Positions 1-8,318 are shown, counted from the first letter of the stretch. The stretch is DNA of 64,000 nt from Streptomyces sp. RKAG293 (GCF_023701745.1 NZ_JAJOZB010000001.1:4098501-4162500); one strand, 5' to 3'. Program-made: numbers and translations. Notes: generated by a model not told the origin, from the sequence alone.

Positions 1-245
1 GCCAGCTCGGCGTACACGACGATGTACGCCATCAGCTTGGGCCGTGGCGCGACGACGGTGGTGAAGCCGCCCCGCACAAAGCTCCAGCGGTGTTTGTCCG
101 CGACGCTCTTGGCCCAGGCGATGCCGGTGCCGCGCTCGAACCAGCCCTTCTTGTCCTTGTGCCGCCAGCTCTCCAGCCACCACAGACCGAGGCCTATGCG
201 CAGCACGGCGAGCCATTCGGCTCCGGTGAGCCAGATCGTCTGCAT
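1..245 (-). CDS. DoxX-like membrane protein, N-terminal part (runs off the left edge)
   Basis: The first 81 codons are visible and the gene continues left of the window. It begins MQTIWLTGAEWLAVLRIGL, followed by WWLESWRHKDKKGW, a pattern I associate with DoxX/DoxD-like small membrane proteins (the thiosulfate:quinone oxidoreductase subunit family). A first hydrophobic helix spans residues 8-24. The ATG is preceded by a GGGAGG ribosome site 6 nt upstream. A 15-bp palindrome (267-281) lies 22 bp ahead of the start, where a repressor would cover the promoter. The substrate is unknown. A link to the catabolic genes to the right is inferred from the shared palindrome. Confidence 0.7.
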   Translation of the reverse strand, partial: MQTIWLTGAEWLAVLRIGLGLWWLESWRHKDKKGWFERGTGIAWAKSVADKHRWSFVRGGFTTVVAPRPKLMAYIVVYAEL

Positions 246-266
246 CGCGGGCCTCCCACTCGAAAT

Positions 267-281
267 CTGACGGTACGTCAG
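267..281. promoter_or_regulatory. Palindromic operator site 1
   Basis: CTGACGGTACGTCAG has perfect 6-bp arms around GTA. It lies 22 bp upstream of the DoxX-like start on the minus strand and 149 bp upstream of the monooxygenase on the plus strand. It is one of seven such sites in the first 20 kb. Length and symmetry fit a TetR-family dimer, which is an inference. Confidence 0.65.
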
Positions 282-429
282 TTCATCGGATGGAGACCGA
301 TCCGCGCAAGAGTCCGGCGCCAAACGCTCTCGGATTGATCGCTTCCGGGACTACTCTCACTCCCGCGCCACCTGCCACCTTCCGGTTCGTCCCTCCGACC
401 GCCCCTCCGACAGGCCCCGGGAGCACCAC

Positions 430-1689
430 ATGGTCGACCAGCCCACCTCCTCCGTCCCGCCGGCCCCCTCCGCACCCACCGCCTCCCCCGACGCGATCGT
501 CATCGGCGCGGGACCCGGCGGCCTCGCCGCGGCGGCGGCGCTGAGCCGACGCGGCGTCCGCACGCTCGTGCTGGAGCGGTCGGACGCGGTCGCCGCGTCC
601 TGGCGCGGCCACTACGACCGGCTCCATCTGCACACCCCGCGACGGCTGTCAGGTCTGCCCGGCTTCGCCATCCCGCGCGCGTACGGACGCTGGGTCGGCC
701 GCGACGACGTCATCCGCTACCTGGAGCGCTACACCGCGCACCACCGGATCGACGTCGCCACCGGCATCGAGGTGTCCCGGATCGACCGCGTCGACGGCGC
801 CGACACCGCCGGAGGCAGCCCTGGAGGAGCCGGCGGGCGCGGCGGCAAGGGCGGCAGTGCGGGCGGCGGTACGTGGCAGCTGCCCGCCACCGGCGGACGG
901 CTGCTCACCGCCTCCGTCGTCGTGGTCGCCACCGGCACCAACCACGTACCCCACCTGCCGGACTGGCCAGGCCGCGACGGTTTCTCCAGCGAGCTGCTGC
1001 ACGCCGCCCACTACCGCAACGCCCAGCCCTACGCGGGCCGCGACGTGCTCGTCGTCGGCGTCGGCAACACCGGCGCCGAGATCGCCGTCGACCTCATCGA
1101 GGGGGGCGCCGCCCGCGTGCGGATCGCCGTCCGGACGCCGCCGCACATCCTGCGCCGCACCACGGCGGGCTGGCCCGCCCAGGCCACCGGGATCCTCTGC
1201 CGCCGGCTGCCGACCGCGGTCGTCGACCGGGTCGCCCCGTACGTGGAGCGGCTCAGCATCCCCGACCTGTCCGCCTACGGACTCGCCCGCCCCACCACGG
1301 GCCTCTACTCCCGCGTCCGCGACGACGGAGCCATCCCGGTGCAGGACGTCGGCCTCATCGACGCGATCCAGGCACGGCGGGTGGAACCCGTCGCCGCCGT
1401 GGAGAGCTTCGACGGCGACAAGGTCGTGCTGGCCGACGGTTCGGGCATCAGCCCGGAGGTCGTCATCGCCGCCACCGGATACCGGCGCGGCCTGGAACCC
1501 CTCGTGGGCCACCTGGGCGTCCTCGACGGCAACGGCCGCCCCCTCGTACACGGCCCGCACACCCCGCCCGGCGCTCCCGGTCTCTACTTCACCGGCTTCA
1601 CCAACCCCATCAGCGGCATGTTCCGCGAACTCGCCATCGACGCCCGGCGTATCGCCCGCGCGGCCGCCCGCACCTCCCGGCGGCCGTGA
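430..1689 (+). CDS. FAD/NAD(P)-dependent flavin monooxygenase (FMO/YUCCA-like)
   Basis: A 419-residue flavoprotein. The FAD-binding GAGPGG motif is at residues 26-31, an NAD(P)H-binding VVGVGNTGAE motif at 208-217, an ATGT linker at 167-170, and a second ATGYRRG motif lies near the C-terminus. This arrangement is typical of FMO/YUCCA-type and Baeyer-Villiger-like monooxygenases, which insert one oxygen atom from O2 using NADPH. Residues 124-147 are a glycine-rich insertion (GGSPGGAGGRGGKGG) not expected in the family, probably a surface loop. The ATG follows GGGAGC. Palindromic sites lie on both sides (267-281 and 1876-1914). The substrate is unknown, but the position suggests a role in the same catabolic programme. 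Confidence 0.8.
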   Translation: MVDQPTSSVPPAPSAPTASPDAIVIGAGPGGLAAAAALSRRGVRTLVLERSDAVAASWRGHYDRLHLHTPRRLSGLPGFAIPRAYGRWVGRDDVIRYLERYTAHHRIDVATGIEVSRIDRVDGADTAGGSPGGAGGRGGKGGSAGGGTWQLPATGGRLLTASVVVVATGTNHVPHLPDWPGRDGFSSELLHAAHYRNAQPYAGRDVLVVGVGNTGAEIAVDLIEGGAARVRIAVRTPPHILRRTTAGWPAQATGILCRRLPTAVVDRVAPYVERLSIPDLSAYGLARPTTGLYSRVRDDGAIPVQDVGLIDAIQARRVEPVAAVESFDGDKVVLADGSGISPEVVIAATGYRRGLEPLVGHLGVLDGNGRPLVHGPHTPPGAPGLYFTGFTNPISGMFRELAIDARRIARAAARTSRRP

Positions 1690-1754
1690 CCGGCCGCTGT
1701 CCGCTCCGTTCGCATACGCACCCTTTCCTCCCTTGCCCGCCCCGGACCCCGCCC

Positions 1755-1770
1755 TGGCCGTTTCCGGCCA
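1755..1770 (+). terminator. Short hairpin after the monooxygenase
   Basis: TGGCCG and CGGCCA are separated by TTTC, 65 nt after the monooxygenase stop. The stem is only 6 bp and has no T-run, so this is a weak terminator candidate. Confidence 0.3.
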
Positions 1771-1875
1771 AAGATGCCACCGAGCGGGTCCGCCGGTGTC
1801 GGTTCGCGTGCCCAAAACCCCCTGAATAGCGGCCTAGTTGGCCTCCTTCACATCTTTCACATGCCCGCACTGTTC

Positions 1876-1914
1876 CTGACACGTCGTCAGTTCAGTAATC
1901 TGACTATGCGTCAG
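1876..1914. promoter_or_regulatory. Tandem palindromic operators, sites 2 and 3
   Basis: Two 15-bp palindromes lie in tandem: CTGACACGTCGTCAG at 1876-1890 and CTGACTATGCGTCAG at 1900-1914. Their centres are 24 bp apart. A TATACC hexamer that could be a -10 box follows at about 1920, so the sites would overlap or flank the promoter of the acyl-CoA synthetase starting at 1950. This is the only doubled site, which may mean cooperative or tighter control of this gene. Confidence 0.65.
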
Positions 1915-1949
1915 TTCTGTATACCTTCGAGCAGGAGCGGGCGAGACCG

Positions 1950-4127
1950 ATGCTTGGATCGACATACAGCACCCGCAGCCCCGGCCCCGGGCCCGCCGCA
2001 CGCGGCGCGTCCGACACCGACGTCGGTGGCCGTCCGCTGCACAACACCGTCCCGGACCTCGACCGGTTCTTCCGGCCGGAGACCGTGGCGGTGGTCGGCG
2101 CGTCCGACACGGAAGGACGGCCGAACACCGGCATCACCAGACAGCTCATCGCCTGGTCGCAGCGGGTCGGGGCCCGGCTCTTCCCGGTCAACCCCGGCCG
2201 CGAGACCGTCTTCGACCTGCCCTGCTATGCCTCGGTGACGGATCTGCCGGAGACCGTGGACCTCGCGGTGCTCCTCGTCGGTGACCCCCTTCCCGTCATC
2301 GAGCAGCTGGCCGAGGCCAAGGTCCGGTTCGCCGTCGCCTTCGCCTCCGGCTTCGCCGAGACCGGCGAGGAGGGCGCCGCCGCGCAGACCCGGCTCGCCG
2401 AGGTCGTCGCCGCCTCCGGCATGCGGCTGCTCGGTCCGAACACCAACCTCAACGCCTTCGAGAAGTTCCGCGACGACCTCACCGGGCCGGCCATCGCGCT
2501 GATCACACAGTCGGGCCACCAGGGCCGGCCCCTCTACACGCTGCAGGAACTGGGCATCCGCATCAGCCACTGGGCACCCACCGGCAACGAGGCGGACCTC
2601 GAGACCGCCGACTTCATCTCGTACTTCGCCGAGCAGCCCGAGGTCGGGGCCATCGCCGCCTATGTGGAAGGGCTCAGGGACGGCCGCTCGTTCACCCTCG
2701 CCGCCGACCGGGCGGCCCGCAACAAGGTGCCGGTGGTGATGGTGAAGGTCGGCCGCACCGAGACCGGCGCCCGTATGGCCGCCTCCCACACCGGCAAGCT
2801 GACCGGCTCCGACGCCGTCGTCGACGCGGCCTTCAAGCAGTTCGGCGTCATCCGCGTCGACGGGCTCGACCAGCTCCAGGACACGGCGACCCTGCTGGCG
2901 CGGGCCAAGCCGCCCACCGCCGACGGCGTCGTCGTCTATTCCATATCCGGCGGCACCGGAGCCCACTTCTCCGACCTCGCCACCGCCGCCGGGCTCGACA
3001 TCCCGCGCCTGTCCGACGCGAAGCAGACCGAACTCCACCAGTGGATCCCCGACTACCTCAACGTCGCGAACCCCATCGACAACGGCGGTCACCCGGTGGG
3101 CGACTGGCGCGGCCGGAAGATCATCGACGCGATCCTCGCCGACCCGTCCGTCGGCGTGCTCATCTGTCCGATCACCGGTCCGTTCCCACCCATGAGCGAC
3201 AAGCTCGCGCAGGACCTGGCCGACGCGGCGGAGAGCACGGACAAGCTGGTGTGCGTGGTGTGGGGCTCGCCGCTGGGCACCGAGGACGCCTACCGCACCA
3301 CGCTCCTCGGCTCGTCCCGGCTCGCCACCTTCCGCACCTTCGGCAACTGCATCAGCGCCGTCAAGTCCTACCTCGACCACCACCACTTCTCCGCCGCCTA
3401 CCGCTCCCCCTTCGACGACGCCCCCCGCACACGCTCCTCCTCCGCCCGCAAGGCCCAGGCCCTGATGCGCGCGGGCCACCAGCTCAGCGAGCACGCGGCG
3501 AAGCAGATGCTGCGCGCGTACGGGATCCGCGTGCCGCGCGAGCAGCTGGTCACCAGCGCGGCCGGGTCCGTCCGGGCCGCGGGCCTGGTGGGCTACCCCG
3601 TCGTCATGAAGGCGTCCGGTGCGCAGCTCGGCCACAAGACCGAACTCGGCCTGGTCAAGATCGGTCTGACCTCCGCGAGCCAGGTCCGCGACGCCTATCG
3701 CGACCTGACCGACATAGCCCGCTACGAGGGCGTGGAACTCGACGGCATCCTCGTCTGCCAGATGGTCGAACGCGGCGTCGAGATGGTCGTCGGCGTCACC
3801 CAGGACCCCCTCTTCGGCCCGACCGTCACCGTCGGCCTCGGCGGGGTGCTCGTCGAGATCCTCGCCGACGCCGCCGTCCGCGTACCGCCGTTCGGCGAGG
3901 ACATGGCCCGCGACATGCTCGGTGAACTCCGCGGCCACCGGCTGCTCGAAGGGGTCAGAGGGGCGCCCCCGGCCGACGTCGACGCGCTCGTCGACGTCGT
4001 CATGCGCGTGCAGCGGATGGCGATGGAACTCGGCGGCGATCTCTCCGAACTCGACATCAACCCGCTGATGGTGCTGCCGCGCGGCCAGGGGGCGGTGGCG
4101 CTCGACGCACTGGCGGTCTGCCGGTGA
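1950..4127 (+). CDS. ADP-forming acyl-CoA synthetase (acetate-CoA ligase family)
   Basis: A 725-residue fused enzyme that would make acyl-CoA from an acid, CoA and ATP, releasing ADP and phosphate. The N-terminal CoA-binding domain starts near residue 30 (FFRPETVAVVGASDTEGRP). The central succinyl-CoA-ligase-like domains contain LITQSGHQGRPL and AASHTGKLTGSD. The C-terminal ATP-grasp domain, from about residue 510, contains YPVVMKASG, HKTELGLV and ELDINPLMV. The ATG lies after GAGCAGGAG. Two operator palindromes are just upstream. It is the first gene of a plus-strand pair with the enoyl-CoA hydratase-like gene. The substrate cannot be read from the sequence. A second, AMP-forming synthetase at 20030 carries the same operator. 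Confidence 0.85.
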   Translation: MLGSTYSTRSPGPGPAARGASDTDVGGRPLHNTVPDLDRFFRPETVAVVGASDTEGRPNTGITRQLIAWSQRVGARLFPVNPGRETVFDLPCYASVTDLPETVDLAVLLVGDPLPVIEQLAEAKVRFAVAFASGFAETGEEGAAAQTRLAEVVAASGMRLLGPNTNLNAFEKFRDDLTGPAIALITQSGHQGRPLYTLQELGIRISHWAPTGNEADLETADFISYFAEQPEVGAIAAYVEGLRDGRSFTLAADRAARNKVPVVMVKVGRTETGARMAASHTGKLTGSDAVVDAAFKQFGVIRVDGLDQLQDTATLLARAKPPTADGVVVYSISGGTGAHFSDLATAAGLDIPRLSDAKQTELHQWIPDYLNVANPIDNGGHPVGDWRGRKIIDAILADPSVGVLICPITGPFPPMSDKLAQDLADAAESTDKLVCVVWGSPLGTEDAYRTTLLGSSRLATFRTFGNCISAVKSYLDHHHFSAAYRSPFDDAPRTRSSSARKAQALMRAGHQLSEHAAKQMLRAYGIRVPREQLVTSAAGSVRAAGLVGYPVVMKASGAQLGHKTELGLVKIGLTSASQVRDAYRDLTDIARYEGVELDGILVCQMVERGVEMVVGVTQDPLFGPTVTVGLGGVLVEILADAAVRVPPFGEDMARDMLGELRGHRLLEGVRGAPPADVDALVDVVMRVQRMAMELGGDLSELDINPLMVLPRGQGAVALDALAVCR

Positions 4128-4164
4128 GCCGTCTGCCCGTGAGCCGTCTGCCGGTGAGCCGTCC
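4120..4164 (+). repeat. 15-bp tandem repeat, three copies, over a stop codon
   Basis: Three near-identical units of GCCGGTGAGCCGTCT (4120-4134, 4135-4149, 4150-4164). The TGA of the acyl-CoA synthetase lies in the first unit, so the repeat extends from the coding end into the gap before the next gene. Confidence 0.85.
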
Positions 4165-4206
4165 GATCCGCCCCCAGCCCTCCGTACAGCAAGGAGCCAC
4201 TTCCGC

Positions 4207-5067
4207 ATGACGCCCACCCCCCGTGAAGATTCCGCCGAGCCGATTGATGTGGATGATTCCGAGCCGGTCGATCCGGTTGATTCATTGGTACTTCACGCCA
4301 CTGACAACGGCGTCTCATGGATCACTCTCAACCGCCCGGAAGCGATGAACGCCGTCACCTGGGACCAGCGCGAACGCATCATCGCGCTGCTCGACGCGGC
4401 GTCCGCCGACCCCGCCGTCCGGGCGGTCGTCATCACCGCCACCGGCCGCGCGTTCTGCGCGGGCGCCGACCTCAGCGGCGGCGCGGCAGCGCCCGGCGAG
4501 CGCGTCGCGGGCGATGTCGCCCGGACGATCCGGCGCGGCGCGCAGCGCCTCGTCGCCGCCGTCCTGGACTGCGAGAAGCCGGTGATCGCGGCGGTCAACG
4601 GCACGGCGGCCGGCATCGGCGCGCACCTCGCCTTCGCCTGTGACCTCGTCCTCGCCTCCGACCGTGCGAAGTTCATCGAGGTCTTCGTCCGCCGCGGCCT
4701 CGTGCCCGACGGAGGCGGCGCGTATCTGCTGCCGCGGCTCATCGGCCCGCAGCGCGCGAAGGAGCTGATGTTCTTCGGCGACGACCTCCCGGCCGCCGCC
4801 GCGGAACGCCTCGGCCTCGTCAACCGCGTCGTCCCCGCCGACGACCTGGAGAAGACCGCCCGCGAATGGGCAGAACGCCTCGCCACCGGCCCGACCCGTT
4901 CCATCGCCCTGACCAAGCAGCTGGTCAACGCCTCGCTGGACGCCGACCGTTCGACCGCCTTCGCGGCGGAGGCGGCCGCCCAGGAGATCAACATGACGAC
5001 GGACGACGCCCAGGAAGGCGTCAGGAGCTTTGTGGAGCGCAGGTCCCCGGAGTTCAGGGGGCGGTGA
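4207..5067 (+). CDS. Enoyl-CoA hydratase/isomerase family protein
   Basis: A 286-residue crotonase-fold protein. The oxyanion-hole segments are CAGADLS (84-90) and NGTAAGIGAH (131-140), followed by VPDGGGAYLLPRLIG (167-181). Neither glutamate of classical crotonase seems to be kept: the first aligns with His140 and the second with Phe160. Asp168 in VPDGGG is the acid found in PaaG-like members, so isomerase or atypical hydratase activity is possible. The first 28 residues are acidic and extra to the fold. It lies 79 bp after the acyl-CoA synthetase and is probably co-transcribed, acting on the CoA ester made by that enzyme or by the acyl-CoA dehydrogenases. Confidence 0.85.
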   Translation: MTPTPREDSAEPIDVDDSEPVDPVDSLVLHATDNGVSWITLNRPEAMNAVTWDQRERIIALLDAASADPAVRAVVITATGRAFCAGADLSGGAAAPGERVAGDVARTIRRGAQRLVAAVLDCEKPVIAAVNGTAAGIGAHLAFACDLVLASDRAKFIEVFVRRGLVPDGGGAYLLPRLIGPQRAKELMFFGDDLPAAAAERLGLVNRVVPADDLEKTAREWAERLATGPTRSIALTKQLVNASLDADRSTAFAAEAAAQEINMTTDDAQEGVRSFVERRSPEFRGR

Positions 5068-5163
5068 CGGGAGGCGGTGACGGCGGGCGGTGACGGGAGG
5101 CGGTGACGGCGGGCGATGACAGCGGGCGATGACGGCGGGCGGTGGCGGAAGGCGGTGACGGCG
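5060..5163 (+). repeat. 13-bp tandem repeat, eight copies
   Basis: Eight head-to-tail units with consensus GGCGGTGACGGCG, beginning at 5060, 5073, 5086, 5099, 5112, 5125, 5138 and 5151. Units differ at one to three positions. The stop codon of the hydratase-like gene (5065-5067) lies in the first unit. The array fills the gap to the convergent membrane-protein gene ending at 5186. Confidence 0.9.
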
Positions 5164-5185
5164 GGGGGTCCGGCCGGCCAGGGCG

Positions 5186-6130
5186 CTAACCGGTCTGCTG
5201 CGTGAGGGTGTAGCGCGTCGGCGAATCCGGGTCCCCGACGAAGAAGAACAGCTGTGGCCGGCCGGTCCTTCCGCCGACCTCGAAGGGCTGTAGGTCACCG
5301 CATCCAGGCCCGTTGATCACGACCCGCTGCTTCCAGACATCCGGATCCGCCTGATAGGCCCATGTCCCGCGGCCGGCGCAGATCGTCGTCGCGAGCGCTC
5401 CCGGGAAGTCCCCGAACCCGTCGTCGACGAAGATTCCGGCAAGGACCGCTCCTCCGTCAGCCGTGAGTACCGCCGTACCGCCGTTGCCGTCCGTCCAGGT
5501 GCCGGCGACGGCCGCCACGCTCAGCACCGGCGGCTCGTACCGCGTCACCAGACCGGTGCCGTACGCCACCGCCGATCCGGCGAGCAGCAGTGCGACGCTG
5601 AGGCTCCCTGCCATGAAGGTGCGAAATCCGATCCGGCCTCTCGCTGTCGTCACCCCGGTGCGCGACTCCCGCCGCAGGTGGAATCCCGCGTTCCAGGCGG
5701 CGAGGAGCGCACCCGTGGAAATGCAGACCCACCACAGGACATGGTCCTGGAGGGGGGAAGCGACGACCAGGGTGTACAGCGTCCCGGTCCCCGCGGCGAT
5801 GGGGACGCACCACAGCCACCACCAACGCCCCTGCCGTCCGGCCACCCGCGCGGAAAGCGCGAGGACCGGCAGCGCGTGCAGGACCGCGCCGCTGATCGCG
5901 AAGAGCCCGAGAAGAGGGAGCGCGATCAGGGGGAGGCAGCAGCCGAGCAGGCTGACCGATCCTTCGCTGCCGGTGCGGGGGTCCGTGGCCGGGTCCAGCG
6001 CCAGGTAGCCCGCCACCGCCACACAGGCCGCCGCGACGTACGTCAGGAACGCGGCCAAGAGGGGTGTACCCCGGAAGAAGGTCCTCAGCCACGCCTTCAA
6101 CTCATGCCCGCCCCGTCTGATCCAGCGCAT
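5186..6130 (-). CDS. Unknown membrane protein with C-terminal exported domain
   Basis: I do not recognise the family. The 314-residue product starts MRWIRRGGHELKAWLRTFF. It has about five hydrophobic segments (around LLAAFLTYVAAACVAVAG, LPLIALPLLGLFAISG, WWLWCVPIAAGTG, LWWVCISTGALLAAW and AGSLSVALLLAGSAVA), then a soluble tail of about 110 residues containing GTWTDGNGGTAVLTADG. I chose the ATG at 6130 because it has GGAGAGG upstream; an in-frame ATG at 6151 has none. A perfect 14-bp palindrome is at 6164-6177, 34 bp upstream, and an operator-type palindrome lies further out at 6220-6234. Confidence 0.65.
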   Translation of the reverse strand: MRWIRRGGHELKAWLRTFFRGTPLLAAFLTYVAAACVAVAGYLALDPATDPRTGSEGSVSLLGCCLPLIALPLLGLFAISGAVLHALPVLALSARVAGRQGRWWWLWCVPIAAGTGTLYTLVVASPLQDHVLWWVCISTGALLAAWNAGFHLRRESRTGVTTARGRIGFRTFMAGSLSVALLLAGSAVAYGTGLVTRYEPPVLSVAAVAGTWTDGNGGTAVLTADGGAVLAGIFVDDGFGDFPGALATTICAGRGTWAYQADPDVWKQRVVINGPGCGDLQPFEVGGRTGRPQLFFFVGDPDSPTRYTLTQQTG

Positions 6131-6163
6131 GGCTGTCCCCTCTCCCCACACCCGAGCGCATTA

Positions 6164-6177
6164 TTGAACGCGTTCAA
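6164..6177. promoter_or_regulatory. Perfect palindrome TTGAACGCGTTCAA
   Basis: A 14-bp perfect palindrome in the divergent gap between the membrane protein (start 6130, minus) and the flavin reductase (start 6240, plus). It differs from the CTGAC-type sites, so it would bind another dimeric regulator. The sequence is seen directly; the function is inferred. Confidence 0.5.
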
Positions 6178-6219
6178 AAGTATGCCCTACACAAGCCGCC
6201 GACGGATCCCCCTTCCCAT

Positions 6220-6234
6220 CTGACGTACCGTCAG
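6220..6234. promoter_or_regulatory. Palindromic operator site 4
   Basis: CTGACGTACCGTCAG has perfect 6-bp arms around TAC. It ends 5 bp before the first ATG of the flavin reductase, so either translation starts further downstream or the message is leaderless. Confidence 0.65.
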
Positions 6235-6239
6235 CTTCA

Positions 6240-6884
6240 ATGGTCGATGTGATGGGACACGCAGGGATGGCGGCCACCGCCGTCCGGTACCTCAGGTCGG
6301 TAGGGGCCGCCACGACGGCGGGCCCCGTGGAACCGCTGCCGCGCCCGGACTTGCGGGCCGTGGGGCCGGACGAACGGGCGCCGGTCGATCCGGGGGTGTT
6401 CCGGAAGGTGCTGGGCACGTTCGCGTCCGGGGTGACGATCGTCACCGCTCCCGGGGCGGAGGGCCCGACGGGGTTCGCGTGCCAGTCCTTCGCGTCGCTG
6501 TCGCTCGATCCGCCACTGGTCGCGTTCATGGTGGCGCGTACGTCCACGACCTGGCCGAAGATCGCGCGCGCCGGCGTCTTCTGCGTCAACATCCTCAGCG
6601 ACGAACAGGGCACCCTGTGCCGCGGCTTCGCCGTGAGCGGGGCGGACAAGTTCGCGGGGGTCGGCTGGACGCCCGCCCCCGTCACCGGCTCGCCGCGGCT
6701 GGCGGGCATACCCGCGTGGATCGACTGCACGATCCACGCGGTGCACACCGGTGGCGACCACTTGATCGTCGTCGGCCGGGTCAACGAACTCGGCTGCGCG
6801 GAGCCCGATGACGCGGACGGGACCACGCCCGAGGCCGGGCCGCTGCTCTTCTACCGTGGACGCTTCGGCCGTTTCGCCCAGTAG
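6240..6884 (+). CDS. Flavin reductase family protein (HsaB-like)
   Basis: A 214-residue protein of the flavin-reductase-like, FMN-binding split-barrel family, which supplies reduced flavin to a two-component monooxygenase. The family segment begins around VFRKVLGTFASGVTIVTA and continues through GFACQSFASLSLDPPLVAF and FCVNILSDEQ. Steroid HsaB and phenol-type reductases share this pattern. No partner oxygenase subunit of the HsaA type is visible here; the FAD monooxygenase at 430 carries its own NAD(P)H site. The start is uncertain: ATGs at 6240, 6252 and 6267 are in frame and none has a clear ribosome site. Its stop (6882-6884) directly abuts the stop of the convergent MFS gene (6885-6887). 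Confidence 0.8.
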   Translation: MVDVMGHAGMAATAVRYLRSVGAATTAGPVEPLPRPDLRAVGPDERAPVDPGVFRKVLGTFASGVTIVTAPGAEGPTGFACQSFASLSLDPPLVAFMVARTSTTWPKIARAGVFCVNILSDEQGTLCRGFAVSGADKFAGVGWTPAPVTGSPRLAGIPAWIDCTIHAVHTGGDHLIVVGRVNELGCAEPDDADGTTPEAGPLLFYRGRFGRFAQ

Positions 6885-8318
6885 TTAACACAGGGGCGGG
6901 AAAACAGAGGGTCGGACAGGGACGCGCAGTTCACGCCGCCGCGACGGCCGGGATCCTCGTCGAGGGCCCCGCCGGATGACCAGGACCATCAGCGCGGCGA
7001 CCGCGCACAGCGCGCCCGAGCTGTACCAGACGAGGTCGTACGAGCCGAAGGCGTCCCGCGCGACACCGCCCAGGAAGGCCACGACGGCGGCACCGATCTG
7101 GTGCGCGGCCAGGACCCACCCGAAGACGATGGCGCTGTCGTCGCCGTAGTACTGACGACAGAGGGCGATGGTCGGCGGGACGGTGGCGACCCAGTCCAGG
7201 CCGTAGAAGACGATGAAGACGATCATGGGCGGGTGCACGGTGTCCGCCATCAGCTGCGGCAGGAACATCAATGACAGTCCCCGCATCCCGTAGTAGACGG
7301 CGAGCAGCCGGCGCGGCTCGAAGCGGTCGGTGAACCAGCCGGAGGCGATGGTTCCGGCGATGTCGAAGACGCCGATGACTGCGAGCAGGGACGCGGCGGC
7401 CGTGACCGGCATGCCGTGGTCGTGGGCGGCGGGTACGAAGTGGGTTCTGATCAGGCCGTTCGTGGAGGCTCCGCAGATCGCGAAGGATCCCGCGAGCAGC
7501 CAGAAGGGGCCCGTACGAGCAGCGACGGACAGCGCCTTGAGCGCCCGCCGGGCGGCGCCGCGCACCGGGGCCGGCTTGGGGGTGAACTCCGGTGCCCCGT
7601 AGGCCGACAGGCCGACGTCCGCGGGGTGGTCACGCAGCAGCAGCCAGACGAACGGCACGACGGCGAGCGCCGAGAGGGCGACGGTCGCGGCGGCGGGCCG
7701 CCAGCCGTGCTGCTCGACGATCCAGGACAGCAGCGGCAGGAAGACCAGCTGTCCGGCCGCGCCGGCCGCCGTCAGGATGCCGGTCACCAGTCCGCGGCGG
7801 GTGACGAACCACCGGTTGGCGACGGTGGCGGCGAAAGCGAGGGCCATGCACCCGCTGCCGGTGCCGACGAGGATGCCCCAGCAGAGGATCAGCTGCCAGG
7901 TCTGCGTCATGAAGATAGTGAGGCCGGCGCCGAGCGCGATGGTGGTGAGTGCGGCGGCGACGACGCGGCGGATGCCGAATCGATCCATCAGGGCGGCGGC
8001 GAACGGTGCGGTGATCCCGTACAGCGCGAGGTTGATGGAGACGGCGAAGCCGATCATGCCGCGTGACCAGCCGAATTCCGCGTGCAGGGGTTCGATCAGC
8101 AGACCGGGCAGGGAGGCGAACGCCGCCGCACCGATGATCGTCACGAAGGTGACGGCGGCCACGAACCAGGCGCGGTGAACCCGCGACCGCCGGCCGGGAG
8201 TGGGCACCGCGCCGGACGGTATCCCGGCGTCCGATGCCTCGGAGACCGGTGTGTCCTGTCCCTCGGAGACCGGAACGTCCTGCGGATCCTGGGCGGGGGC
8301 TTGAGGTGTCTGCGTCAC
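6885..8318 (-). CDS. MFS transporter
   Basis: A 477-residue carrier of the major facilitator superfamily with about 12 membrane helices. The helix 2-3 loop region reads AALMDRFGIRRVV, and a second, similar loop (SGWFTDRFEPRRL) follows in the other half, as expected for MFS. It resembles the oxalate/formate and monocarboxylate branch. The N-terminus carries about 45 polar residues with a repeated PVSE(G/A) motif. The start is a GTG at 8318 without a strong ribosome site, so the true start may be downstream. It lies divergent to the GlxA-like regulator, which makes it the likely target of that regulator and the uptake or efflux step for a small acid. Confidence 0.85.
   Translation of the reverse strand: MTQTPQAPAQDPQDVPVSEGQDTPVSEASDAGIPSGAVPTPGRRSRVHRAWFVAAVTFVTIIGAAAFASLPGLLIEPLHAEFGWSRGMIGFAVSINLALYGITAPFAAALMDRFGIRRVVAAALTTIALGAGLTIFMTQTWQLILCWGILVGTGSGCMALAFAATVANRWFVTRRGLVTGILTAAGAAGQLVFLPLLSWIVEQHGWRPAAATVALSALAVVPFVWLLLRDHPADVGLSAYGAPEFTPKPAPVRGAARRALKALSVAARTGPFWLLAGSFAICGASTNGLIRTHFVPAAHDHGMPVTAAASLLAVIGVFDIAGTIASGWFTDRFEPRRLLAVYYGMRGLSLMFLPQLMADTVHPPMIVFIVFYGLDWVATVPPTIALCRQYYGDDSAIVFGWVLAAHQIGAAVVAFLGGVARDAFGSYDLVWYSSGALCAVAALMVLVIRRGPRRGSRPSRRRELRVPVRPSVFPPLC

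Noticed and set aside
1911..4217. Long minus-strand open frame opposite the ADP-forming synthetase
   Set aside because: Shadow of the real gene, composed of Gly/Ala/Val/Asp runs without motifs.
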